Assembly: GCA_022448955.1 (NCBI GenBank)
Contig: JAKVCU010000072.1
Coordinates: forward strand, 1 to 54,049
Source of the DNA: Saprospiraceae bacterium
Lineage (GTDB): Bacteria > Bacteroidota > Bacteroidia > Chitinophagales > Saprospiraceae
Reading direction: 5' to 3'
Length of the DNA stretch: 54,049 bases
Part shown: positions 1-8,342 of the stretch, piece after piece
Numbering within the stretch: position 1 is the stretch's first letter
How the letters are laid out: every line of letters starts with the position of its first letter
Made by a program: the position numbers and the translations under genes
The notes under the pieces: model-generated
Told to the model about the DNA's origin: nothing
Databases searched by the model: none
The model's input: only the letters and a program-made list of their open reading frames with translations

Positions 1-195
1 GTCGTAAGAAATCAAGTTATGTATGAAAAAAATTTAAACATTTGCTTGGATTAACCATAGAAAGCAGACAGGTTTTAGCCTAATTACTTAATTGTATAAG
101 CTACTATTTACGAATTATGTTATTACTAAATGTCCTTACCGATCAAAGCGTCAAACGATCATGAGGATATTCCAAAAATCGATTAAATAAGCACT

Positions 196-1007
196 ATGAA
201 AATTCTATATTTCATGGGTGGAATTAGTATGCTCGTACTTTTCCTTATTAACCTGCCTTCAGCGTCGAATGGTAAGGACCCGTCTTTCTCGCAATTTTAT
301 GCGAATCGAGTTGATCTCTATCCAACATTTGTAAGGATGGATAGATACATTTCTTTTGAAGAAACCAATAGAGTGCAGTTATTAAGTACACTTCATGGTT
401 TTCTTAATTATAATTTCACTATCGAAACACAATTTACCTGCTTTCAGATGGCATCTTTATCGAAGGAAGGATATGGAAAGTATTGCCGACTATTGAGCTA
501 GTCCGCTTATGCTAATATAGCTAATATCTATTCCAGAATAAGTAATACCACTGAATATAAGGAGGAGCTTTGTGTTGTTGTTCAATTGAACAATAACCAC
601 TAGGATACACAACATAACACACGCTATTTTATCGCCTTATGGCGAAACAGCAAAGGAGATGCCAGGGAACAAGAGATTGGTGCTCGGATTGAATGGATCG
701 GACACATGAGAATTACAACAGCTAGGGATGAGTACGCATTGAAGTTTTTTGGATACTTACTTTGATGAATACAAAATACCTGGGCTTAAATGAAACAAGC
801 AATCCAGTTTTTAAACTTTAGTTGCCACCTAGAGTTTTCAAAACGCTCAAATCACTTGGTAGTATTTTTCCTTCCCGGAAAGGAGAGAATAAAAGAAGGA
901 ATAAATACTACAAAACTGGTATCGACTTTGCCTTTTATAAAATACAAAATGCTAAAAGAAGAATCATTATAACGACTCTTATAAGCTATCTCACTATATT
1001 TTGGTAA
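196..1007 (+). pseudogene. Decayed PorP/SprF-type outer membrane gene
   Basis: The first frame (196-501, ATG start) has a signal peptide, then DPSFSQFYANRVDLYPTF, which is very close to the start of PorP/SprF family proteins (usual form DPxFSQFYANPxYLNPAF). It continues with a family-like IETQFTCF and EGYGK segment and hits a TAG at 499. Reading through this stop continues plausible homology (SAYANI, then LCVVVQ) to a second TAG at 601. A further family-like piece, LNETSNPVFKL followed by LPPRVFKTLKSLGSIFPSRK, appears in another frame at about 780-950, again after a stop. PorP/SprF proteins work with the type IX secretion/gliding machinery. The gene looks broken by several stops and at least one frameshift, with a probable internal deletion. 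The match is by eye; the 600-770 stretch is not assigned. Confidence 0.5.
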
Positions 1008-1104
1008 CAATGCCATTTTACAAGTTCAACAGTAAAACTTGCGGTAATTATGATGGGTTGCTGGAAAATAGCATCTTCTAATCACACTCTCAACCACTAT
1101 ACCG

Positions 1105-2739
1105 TCAACCAGCTTTCTTTCGAAGAATATGAATAAAATCTTTTTTGCCGCCCCACAACCAACGACGATATTCGATTTTATGTGCAATATCGTGCTTGGG
1201 GATGGAGCCAAAGGATATTGTCCAGGTATCATCTGTAATCCACCAATGAGATTGACCTTCTTGAATATCTCTATCTAGAAAAAAGTTGTAAAACCCATTA
1301 TATTCAAAGCCTGCATCCATTTCAGTGATTGATACCTCATTCGCTTGTAGCCAATTAAAAGCCTCGTGCTTCGCTCTATTCCAACTTAGATAATCATGAG
1401 TGGCAAGTAGACTGAAAACGCCCATTAGAATTAAGGGGATGTAAGTCTTCCAGCTGGATTTCTCTACTTTCGCGAAAGGAAGTAAAAGCAAAAAGAAAAC
1501 CACAATTGGAAACATAATATATCGATCAAAGAAATTAAGAATTGACATCACCAATAAGTAGCCCAGAGAGAAAAGAAGAAGAAAAGAGAAAAACCGTTGT
1601 TGTAAGGAAGTATATGAGGTTCTATTTTTCCAAATAAGCATACATAAAATAGTCGCAGAAATTTGAGAAATAAAGTTTAGTCCATACATATTAAAAATAG
1701 GAAGCTGTGGCGTATTCTGAATCTGCAAGGTATAAACATCCTTCAATAACTCTGGCCCCAATCCATAATTGTAAAGAATATTTCCTCCAAAGGGAAATAT
1801 CTTTTGGATGCTATGCAAGTAATATAATAAAGCTAGATTAGCAGCTAGGATTCCAACAATTTGTAAAGGCCTGAACTTCAATGTGCTTCTAACTCGAGGC
1901 CAAACAAACGGCAAGATAGGTAAGGCATAAAATCCAAAATAAATCCAAATTTTTACAAATTTCTTAAATAGCTCTTTTACGAAAATAAGTGGTTGTTCTA
2001 AAATCGTATTGAGATAAAGACTGGAAACGGGAAGAAAATTATCACTTATACCAATCAATGGTTTGATGACTTTGTCATAACCAAAATAAGTTGCTACGCC
2101 CAGGATAGTAAATCCAAAGAATAGCATCCAGCTTTTAAGACTCCCTCTTTCATTTAAAATTACCCAAGCCCCGAAAATAGGAAGAAATAGAATTCCTGGC
2201 TGACGAATCAAAAAGCTACCAATACTTAGAATACAAATAAGAATTAACCATTTCCATTTTTCCACTTCCATATAGGCTAGAGCGGCCATGTTGGTTCCAA
2301 TAAGCAACATCACAAAAGGTACATCCGTCATGAAGGAAAAAGACAAATTAAAGTAAAGCGGTGAACTCAAGAAAACCAATGCCCCAACTAAGGCCACATT
2401 TGGCTTAAAGCCCAATCGTTTGCACAAATGAAAAAATAAAATAGTGCCTAAAACAGCTAAAACCAATGTAGAGAATCGTAAAAAGGTAAAGCTAAACACA
2501 CCGCCCATCAAGCACCAAAGTGCTCCCCACCCTACCTGAAGAATGATATTGGGAGAAAAGTATCCCTTCATCTTTAAAACACCATCTTCCACCAATTGCT
2601 GAACAGGAAAAGCATACTGCCAATCATCATTCAATGGAAAATTACCGATAGGGTTAACCAGAAGGATAGCTATCATCCATGTACCTATCAAGATGATAAC
2701 TTCTTTATATTTTGAAACGTAATGGCTTAAGACTTTCAT
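1105..2739 (-). CDS. GT-C family membrane glycosyltransferase (ArnT/PMT-like)
   Basis: This 544-residue protein has about a dozen hydrophobic segments and the acidic pair in the first periplasmic loop (PLNDDWQYA, about residues 35-43) expected of GT-C fold glycosyltransferases that use polyprenyl-phosphate sugars. A further family-like pattern is the aromatic-rich loop around FSPNIILQVGWGALW. The C-terminal soluble part (about 440-544) faces the periplasm. Such enzymes move a sugar from a lipid carrier to a lipid or protein at the outer face of the inner membrane; the acceptor cannot be told. It is transcribed alone, with no close partner on the same strand. The family call is from motif and topology; substrate is unknown. 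Confidence 0.75.
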   Translation of the reverse strand: MKVLSHYVSKYKEVIILIGTWMIAILLVNPIGNFPLNDDWQYAFPVQQLVEDGVLKMKGYFSPNIILQVGWGALWCLMGGVFSFTFLRFSTLVLAVLGTILFFHLCKRLGFKPNVALVGALVFLSSPLYFNLSFSFMTDVPFVMLLIGTNMAALAYMEVEKWKWLILICILSIGSFLIRQPGILFLPIFGAWVILNERGSLKSWMLFFGFTILGVATYFGYDKVIKPLIGISDNFLPVSSLYLNTILEQPLIFVKELFKKFVKIWIYFGFYALPILPFVWPRVRSTLKFRPLQIVGILAANLALLYYLHSIQKIFPFGGNILYNYGLGPELLKDVYTLQIQNTPQLPIFNMYGLNFISQISATILCMLIWKNRTSYTSLQQRFFSFLLLFSLGYLLVMSILNFFDRYIMFPIVVFFLLLLPFAKVEKSSWKTYIPLILMGVFSLLATHDYLSWNRAKHEAFNWLQANEVSITEMDAGFEYNGFYNFFLDRDIQEGQSHWWITDDTWTISFGSIPKHDIAHKIEYRRWLWGGKKDFIHILRKKAG

Positions 2740-2860
2740 GGTTATAATTAAAACTACAAGATATTTAAAAAATTAACTGCAATGAAAAAGCATTTTTTTA
2801 AATTCGCTTAGCATTAAGATATTAGATTCCATTACGCCAACATATTCAATCTACCCTTTT

Positions 2861-3619
2861 ATGGATTTTACAGGAAAAAACGTTCTTATCACAGGTGGTT
2901 CTCGTGGTATTGGTAAAGCAACCGCTTTGGCTTTCGCCAAACGAGGAGCAAAAGTCGCTATCAATTTTCGTTCTGATAAAGAAGCTGCAAAGCAAACCGC
3001 TCAAGAAATGCAGGGTGATGATCACATCATAGTCAAAGCAGACATCTCCAAACCTAACGCGGTAGAAGCATTGGTGAATGCTGTAGTGAATGAATTTGGA
3101 AGCTTGGATATCGTGGTAAACAATGCAGGCATTTATGCACCTCACCCATTAGCATCAACCAATTATAAAGAGTGGCAATCCACTTGGAAAAAAACGATGG
3201 ATATTAATCTATTTGGAGCAGCAAATGTATGCTATTGTGCAGGACAACAAATGATTAAACAAGGTGGAGGACGCATCGTTAATGTTTCATCTAGAGGTGC
3301 TTTTAGAGGAGAACCTCAGCACTCAGCCTATGGAGCTAGCAAAGCAGCTCTAAACGCAATGAGCCAATCTTTAGCGCAGGAATTAGCGCCTCATCAAATT
3401 TTCGTAGGTATTATTGCACCTGGTTTTGTTGAAACAGATATGGCAAAGGAAATTTTAGATAGTGAAGTTGGAGAAGGTATTCGCAATCAAAGTCCTCTTA
3501 AAAGAGTCGCTCAACCAGAAGAGGTAGCTTATGGAATTTTATTTTTGGCATCTGAAGGCTCAGAATTTATGACTGGAACCATATTAGACATTAATGGGGC
3601 TAGCTACTTGCGAAGCTAG
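2861..3619 (+). CDS. SDR family oxidoreductase (FabG-like)
   Basis: A classical short-chain dehydrogenase/reductase of 252 residues. The cofactor motif TGGSRGIG lies at residues 11-18, NNAG at 87-90, the catalytic Ser at 143-144 (NVSSRG) and the YGASK catalytic Tyr157/Lys161. Arg15 in the glycine motif and the NFRSD segment after beta-2 suggest NADPH preference, which is inference. The protein is cytosolic and could be a 3-oxoacyl-ACP reductase paralogue or another hydroxy-acid/alcohol dehydrogenase. It stands alone on the plus strand, divergent from the glycosyltransferase, so context does not narrow the substrate. Confidence 0.85.
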   Translation: MDFTGKNVLITGGSRGIGKATALAFAKRGAKVAINFRSDKEAAKQTAQEMQGDDHIIVKADISKPNAVEALVNAVVNEFGSLDIVVNNAGIYAPHPLASTNYKEWQSTWKKTMDINLFGAANVCYCAGQQMIKQGGGRIVNVSSRGAFRGEPQHSAYGASKAALNAMSQSLAQELAPHQIFVGIIAPGFVETDMAKEILDSEVGEGIRNQSPLKRVAQPEEVAYGILFLASEGSEFMTGTILDINGASYLRS

Positions 3620-3697
3620 ATAATTAATAAATAGCGCCTAATGGGGTTTCGCTTTTATTCAGAAAAGACAGCGTGTTAAATTAAAAATACGCTTGGC

Positions 3698-3877
3698 TTA
3701 AAATAGTAAGTTATTGCCAACAGGAATCAAATGCCCGATTTTTTGGACGGATTCCAGGCTATCAAGCTTTCGCTGAAATCTTATTGCACTGGTTTCTGGG
3801 CTTATTACTTTCCATCCATTTATGTCAAAATTAATCGCATATATATCCTTCCATTGCCCGAAGATCCACTCTATCAT
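3698..3877 (-). CDS. Possible small or broken ORF, 59 residues
   Basis: A minus-strand ATG frame encodes 59 residues starting MIEWIFGQWKDIYAIN and ending HLIPVGNNLLF. An overlapping frame that starts slightly upstream (MDIRLLPKEYDRVDLRAMEG) runs into a stop just where the first frame becomes plausible, as if one base had been lost. It could be a small gene, or the frameshifted end of a decayed one. I do not recognise a family. It sits between the SDR gene and the dispersed repeat at 3936, a place where gene debris is common. Confidence 0.2.
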   Translation of the reverse strand: MIEWIFGQWKDIYAINFDINGWKVISPETSAIRFQRKLDSLESVQKIGHLIPVGNNLLF

Positions 3878-3935
3878 ACTCTTTAGGCAATAGCCTTATA
3901 TCCATTTTAAAGTGTTTAAATTATCTACTACTTGG

Positions 3936-4070
3936 AAACCAAAGACTCACACTTGGATCAGTCACTTTGCCCGCCAAACTCCACCACAGAGTATTAGCCA
4001 AATCCATACCTTCACTGGTAGGCAGGCTCAAATCGTTGATTCTTACTGCAAATGAAATTTAAACATACTC
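3936..4070 (+). repeat. Dispersed intergenic repeat, copy A
   Basis: This stretch matches 52372-52520 in the same orientation. The best conserved part is 4015-4047 (copy B 52465-52497), about 31 of 33 bases identical, with the central word GCTCAAATCGTTGATTCT. TTGGATCAGTCACT is shared at 3953-3966 and 52403-52416, and the distance between the two words is the same in both copies. The copies differ by a 14-base indel at the left end. Both lie in non-coding spacers next to gene ends, so this is likely a member of a genome-wide repeat family. No terminal repeats or coding capacity are visible. Confidence 0.75.
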
Positions 4071-4087
4071 ACCAAAAAATTTATCAT

Positions 4088-4966
4088 TTACAACAATATA
4101 TTCATTACTTTTTCTTCATTTACTGCTTCGATTGGCACAAGATATATAGAGTTGGATATATTAGGAATAGCAAGATTACCCATAAAAAGCTGTTCCTGTT
4201 TAATCCCAAGAATGATAATCTCAGCAGCGATATTTTTGGGAATATTAAAGGAGGTAAAACCTTGACCCTTTGGATACATCCTCACGACTGTATTCCAATC
4301 CTTTAGCACTAAAAAAGCAACTTTCTGATCTAAAGTACCATAATTACTCGAATACTTTATGCTTAGCATGCTACGTCCTTTCTTCTCTAGCATGTTATTA
4401 CAACTAAACCAGCCTAGATGATGTATAGAAAAAGAAAAAAATCGTTCTGCAACATCTTTAATGATGCTAAGTGGTTTATTATTTTGTTGTTTCCAATCGA
4501 ATGCATGTTCGAGATTGAATGCTCTTGTTGTAGCCTCGCTTTCGCTAAATAATTTAATGGCAGTTGCATTACTAAGCTTCCGTTGAAGGGGCAACTCAAT
4601 TTGTATAGCTCTGTCGAGTAGAAGTACTTCATCATCTAGTTTAGCAGTGATAAAAATTTGTCCGTTTGAGTTCATCAAACGATCTTCTGCTGTACTAAAC
4701 TTGTTAGCCAAGATCATTTCAGATTTAGAAAATACTTCTTTAATAAATAACTGTACTTTAGCCTTTATAGTTTGTCCCTTTTCGTTTTTAAAGGCAAAAG
4801 CAGGGATATGAAACCTAGTTCCCAGACGACCGTGTATGGACTGTTCTTTGTGTGTATGAAGATTAAAAATTTGTGGCCTCACCCCATTTAATTCAAAAAA
4901 TTCATCCAAATTCTGATATGGATTGCTCTTCAACAATCTAATTACAGGATTCTGTTGCATCAACAT
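4088..4966 (-). CDS. Conserved-looking Bacteroidota protein of unknown function
   Basis: A 292-residue protein with no signal peptide. The first half (about residues 35-130) resembles a beta-sandwich domain seen in many Bacteroidota surface and lipoproteins: GRLGTRFHIPAFAF, then a piece resembling V-I-L-x-E...MILANK...L..NGQIFITA. The second half (about 165-290) looks like a second beta-rich domain (LAIPNISNSIYLVP near the end). It is transcribed alone. Two ATG codons (residues 1 and 3) are possible starts. The domain resemblance is from memory of sequence patterns, and no function can be assigned. Confidence 0.6.
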   Translation of the reverse strand: MLMQQNPVIRLLKSNPYQNLDEFFELNGVRPQIFNLHTHKEQSIHGRLGTRFHIPAFAFKNEKGQTIKAKVQLFIKEVFSKSEMILANKFSTAEDRLMNSNGQIFITAKLDDEVLLLDRAIQIELPLQRKLSNATAIKLFSESEATTRAFNLEHAFDWKQQNNKPLSIIKDVAERFFSFSIHHLGWFSCNNMLEKKGRSMLSIKYSSNYGTLDQKVAFLVLKDWNTVVRMYPKGQGFTSFNIPKNIAAEIIILGIKQEQLFMGNLAIPNISNSIYLVPIEAVNEEKVMNILL

Positions 4967-5169
4967 AGTATGACGTTTTCTCAGTTAATGATTACTGGTG
5001 TTTTGATGTGTATAGAAGGCCTCTCCTTAACTTTTGCTGTTAAGTGGTGTGTAGTAAAACTATGCTGGTATGTAATAGCGAAAAAATTGAGGGGTAAGAA
5101 TTAATTATATCAAATATATGGAATATTCGTAATAATTCCTATCGAAAACACATAATTATTTTTCCACAT

Positions 5170-6351
5170 TTATTGAGGATAAGCAATAGCTATAGTGCTG
5201 GCAGCTGTTTCTAACCAGCGTTCTTGACCATTATTGTCGGCTAGCAGGACGCGACAACGGAAGTCAATTTTTTGAGTAGGCAAGTTATTTACATTATTAT
5301 CAAATGCCTCTACACTGGTAATTTCAAAAAATGAATTGATGGGTTGTTCAATATTTGCAGAGTTATAAATATTCCCATTTTCATCAAGATACTCCAGCAC
5401 AATAGTACTAAATTGAAGTGAATCAAACCCAGTTTGCACTTCTAATTCAAAAGATTCTTGAAAGTCCATTTGGCAGAAACCAGTTATTTCTGCGCCGCCA
5501 GAAGGACTTGACTCCATTGTCACTCTAACACATTTTTGAATTGTATCACCTGAAGAAGTAACTGTGAGGCAAAAATCATGAAATTCAGAAGTGGGAATGG
5601 TATCATTTAGTGTTTTGAGAATACTAGATGTTGTTTCTCCAGAATCCCAAGTATAAGAAGCTGGCTGATTAATGCCAGTTACGCTTGCTTGAATTTGTAG
5701 GATACTTCCTCCTTGAATAATAGAAGGAGTAATTAATACTTGCATATCATCTGTACTATTTGCAATAATTGTTTTGGTAATACGAGTATTGCAGATTTGA
5801 TTGTCTACAATTGCATCTAAAAGAATAGGATTTAAATCTTGTACAACAAATTGTAAACTCTCTGTACCTTCGGTGACGAAAGTACTACCATCCTCTAATA
5901 CCCATGTATACGAATCAGGAATTTGTGTACTGTCACCTTCCCAAATTGGCGTTAAAGTCCATGTTGGAAATACACCAAGCGTATCGACTTGGTTAGAGAA
6001 AAAAGAATAGTCTGCTTGCGTAACTACTTGATTGATATTGACTTGATTAGAAGGTACTATTTGAAAATCGCGCATACGTAGTTGGAAAGAGGGGAAACAA
6101 GCATTCGGACAATTTTCTTCTTTAAAAACACCTATAAAATTATGCACATCAACAGAATCAATTTCAAACCTAGTTTCCATAAAAAAGCCATTATCGGCCG
6201 ACCAATTTAAGCTATCGCCATCGATGGTCGCTTTGAATTGAAAAATAGGAGAAGTAAAATCTGGCTTTGGTACATCTATAGGGTCACATTGCCAAAATAG
6301 TAAGGCGAAAAACAAACCCGATATGATCCATGAATGATTTATATGTCTCAT
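5170..6351 (-). CDS. Lipoprotein with PKD/Ig-like stretches
   Basis: The 393-residue product begins with a lipoprotein signal ending LFWQC (Cys22), so it is probably tethered to a membrane facing the periplasm or the cell surface. It contains PKD-like segments typical of surface proteins in this phylum: WTLTPIWEGDSTQIPDSYTW (about 130-150) and ASYTWDSGETTSSI (about 234-247), both with the tryptophan-glycine pattern also seen in the SprB-like repeats of the neighbouring secreted proteins. It follows the sigma factor and the barrel-like membrane protein by 12 bases, so the three genes probably form one operon. A role as a surface or periplasmic partner of the barrel protein is inference. Confidence 0.7.
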   Translation of the reverse strand: MRHINHSWIISGLFFALLFWQCDPIDVPKPDFTSPIFQFKATIDGDSLNWSADNGFFMETRFEIDSVDVHNFIGVFKEENCPNACFPSFQLRMRDFQIVPSNQVNINQVVTQADYSFFSNQVDTLGVFPTWTLTPIWEGDSTQIPDSYTWVLEDGSTFVTEGTESLQFVVQDLNPILLDAIVDNQICNTRITKTIIANSTDDMQVLITPSIIQGGSILQIQASVTGINQPASYTWDSGETTSSILKTLNDTIPTSEFHDFCLTVTSSGDTIQKCVRVTMESSPSGGAEITGFCQMDFQESFELEVQTGFDSLQFSTIVLEYLDENGNIYNSANIEQPINSFFEITSVEAFDNNVNNLPTQKIDFRCRVLLADNNGQERWLETAASTIAIAYPQ

Positions 6352-6363
6352 TAAATTAAACTT

Positions 6364-7668
6364 CTAGTCAATTAAAAATCGAAGTCCCACATTCAAACTA
6401 ATCGGAAGTGATTCTTCATAAATAATCGGGAATGGGCGCTCATAATCTTGATCCGTAATACCTCCAATCGTGTAAGATGCTTCTAATCCAATCTGCCAAC
6501 GTTTAGTGATACCATAAAAATAACTCACCATCAAATCAATTGGCCATTCTCTAAATCCATCTTTTACAATCCAGGCCTGATCAAGTTTATTTGTATTCAA
6601 CAAATTCGGCTCTGAGTCTACATCAAAGCTGTTTCTCAAACTCCCTCTTACCCCTAAAAGATATTGTAAACGCACACCTAATCCAAGTTGATGCTTAGCA
6701 TTCGAATATTGAAGGATCAATGGCATTTCAAGGTAATGCAATTGATTTGGTAATAATAAGAAACGTTGTTCTTCTCTCCCAAATCTATAAGAAGTATTTT
6801 GACTTTCTTTAGAAAAACCAAATTGTCCTGTACGTAAACGATATTGAAAGCCTGCTTGTAAGCCAAAGCTTGGGCTAAAATGATAAGTCGCAAAAATGCC
6901 AGCATTCCAGCCAATCCATGTTTCATTAGCAGCCGAAAGATAAGGATAAAGCATAGCATTTGCCGAAAGGCCCCAAGACCAAGGTTCAAAAGCAGTCTCA
7001 ATCATAGGCTTTTCTTCAACTTTAATTGATGCCTTTTTATTATAATCTCTAAGTGGGTATTCTAATAAAGCAATAGGTATTAAAATTCGATTTAGTCCTT
7101 CTTCTTTTTTTGTTTGTTCCTGTACAACTATTTTTTCTTCTTCTATTGCTTTGAATTTGATCTTTTCGTTTTGAGTATTATCTGGCTCATCTTTTATGAG
7201 AATAGTACCTTCTTCTACATCTAAACTTACAGTATTATTTGTTTGAGTGGTATTTGATAAGGGAATTTGCCTATGCTTATTATTTGATATCTTTTCACTT
7301 AGGGCAACTGTATTGTTTGTATTCTTTGGGTCCTTAAATATTGCTGTAGGATCTTCTTGATTGACCTCCTCTGCTTGATTGTTTACAATGTTATTATTTG
7401 GTATATCTACGGTGGCTTGTTGAAGACTTCCATGTATAGGAATTAGAAACTGATCAACTTGCGTGGACGTTCCATTTGGCCAAAGCCAGATCACACAAAT
7501 CCCAGCAGTACATACTAAAGCACCTGCACCCCACCATAACCAAAAGCCCAAACGTCGTTTTTTCTTCTGTTGATCAAGCAATTGCTCTGCCATTTTCCAA
7601 TGCTCCTCATTAAAAGGAATCTCCCGCGGTCCCATCTTGTCGTTAAAAAATTGATCTAGTCTTTCCAT
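6364..7668 (-). CDS. Single-span membrane protein with C-terminal outer-membrane-barrel-like domain
   Basis: The 434 residues divide into three parts. Residues 1-40 are a charged cytoplasmic head (MERLDQFFNDKMGPREIPFN, then W24 and a KKKRR stop-transfer patch). Residues 41-63 form one hydrophobic span rich in Trp. Residues 64-225 are a low-complexity, Asn/Gln/Glu/Lys-rich linker. Residues 226-434 have alternating hydrophobic/polar strands of an outer membrane beta-barrel protein (GLQAGFQYRLRTGQFGF, then YLEMPLILQY) and end in NVGLRFLID, a typical last strand. It lies one base after the ECF sigma gene. In Bacteroidota such heads often accompany sigma factors, so an anti-sigma-like role is plausible but inferred. 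If both domains insert, the linker would cross the periplasm. Confidence 0.7.
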   Translation of the reverse strand: MERLDQFFNDKMGPREIPFNEEHWKMAEQLLDQQKKKRRLGFWLWWGAGALVCTAGICVIWLWPNGTSTQVDQFLIPIHGSLQQATVDIPNNNIVNNQAEEVNQEDPTAIFKDPKNTNNTVALSEKISNNKHRQIPLSNTTQTNNTVSLDVEEGTILIKDEPDNTQNEKIKFKAIEEEKIVVQEQTKKEEGLNRILIPIALLEYPLRDYNKKASIKVEEKPMIETAFEPWSWGLSANAMLYPYLSAANETWIGWNAGIFATYHFSPSFGLQAGFQYRLRTGQFGFSKESQNTSYRFGREEQRFLLLPNQLHYLEMPLILQYSNAKHQLGLGVRLQYLLGVRGSLRNSFDVDSEPNLLNTNKLDQAWIVKDGFREWPIDLMVSYFYGITKRWQIGLEASYTIGGITDQDYERPFPIIYEESLPISLNVGLRFLID

Positions 7669-7669
7669 C

Positions 7670-8233
7670 TTAAATCACTTTTGAAGAATTCATAGCTCTT
7701 TTCAACCATTCAGCCAATTTCTTACGGGCAGATGATAAATGCCACTTTGAAGTACCATCACTAATGCCCAGCATCTCTCCTATTTCTTTATGTGTATACC
7801 CATCTATTGCAAATAAGTTAAATACCTTTTGGCTCATACTTGGTAGTTTTTGAATAAAACGTTCGAGTTGTTCTGCATCAAACTGTTTATCAGCTTCGTT
7901 CCAATCGATTTGACTTTCTGTGAGTTGGTAATCTTGAAAATCAGTGTACTCAATAAGTTCCTTTACTTTTCTATTTTTGCGATAGTCATCAATCAGTGTA
8001 TTGATCATGACGCGTTTGATCCATGCCTGAAAAGGTACTTCACTTCTAAATTGATCCAACTTAGTTAGAATTTTCAAAAAACCTTCATTCAATACAGCAA
8101 CTGCATCAGATTCTTGCTTATGATAACGCAAACAGACCCCCATCAACATTGGATAACATAGCCGATAGAGATTATACTGGGCTTTTCGATCACCCTTTTT
8201 ACAGTCTTTAATGAGTTGAGGATCTATTTGCAA
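7670..8233 (-). CDS. ECF-type RNA polymerase sigma factor
   Basis: A 187-residue sigma-70 family protein. Region 2 covers about residues 12-80 (YNLYRLCYPMLMGVC, then NEGFLKILTKLDQF and PFQAWIKRVMINTLIDDYRK) and region 4 about 120-180 (LFAIDGYTHKEIGEMLGIS, a helix-turn-helix, then SARKKL). It recruits RNA polymerase to a subset of promoters. The start is TTG: the codon before it is ATT and the next is a stop, so no upstream ATG is available. It leads an operon with the membrane/barrel protein and the lipoprotein, which are likely its regulator and partner. A hairpin separates it from the secreted protein gene upstream. Confidence 0.9.
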   Translation of the reverse strand: MQIDPQLIKDCKKGDRKAQYNLYRLCYPMLMGVCLRYHKQESDAVAVLNEGFLKILTKLDQFRSEVPFQAWIKRVMINTLIDDYRKNRKVKELIEYTDFQDYQLTESQIDWNEADKQFDAEQLERFIQKLPSMSQKVFNLFAIDGYTHKEIGEMLGISDGTSKWHLSSARKKLAEWLKRAMNSSKVI

Positions 8234-8276
8234 AATCTAATATTCTTGTTCTTTTGTTCTTGGGAAATACAAAGGA

Positions 8277-8294
8277 CTGGGGCCTAAGCCCCAG
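8277..8294 (-). terminator. Hairpin after the 703-residue secreted protein gene
   Basis: CTGGGGC-CTAA-GCCCCAG forms a perfect 7-bp GC stem with a four-base loop between the stop at 8343 and the sigma factor start at 8233. Read on the minus strand it is followed by TCCTTTGTATTT, a weak U tract, so it probably ends transcription from the secreted protein gene before the sigma operon. Confidence 0.6.
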
Positions 8295-8342
8295 CCAGTC
8301 TAGCAAAATTCGCGTTTTACTTATTACTATCCTACTAATTTT

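Noticed and set aside
790-972. Separate small gene at the end of the PorP/SprF relic
   Set aside because: The overlapping frame at about 777-950 carries the family-like motifs; this frame has none and no start context.
4052-4306. Plus-strand frame of 84 codons
   Set aside because: It is antisense to the end of the gene at 4088 and partly covers the dispersed repeat; no family features.
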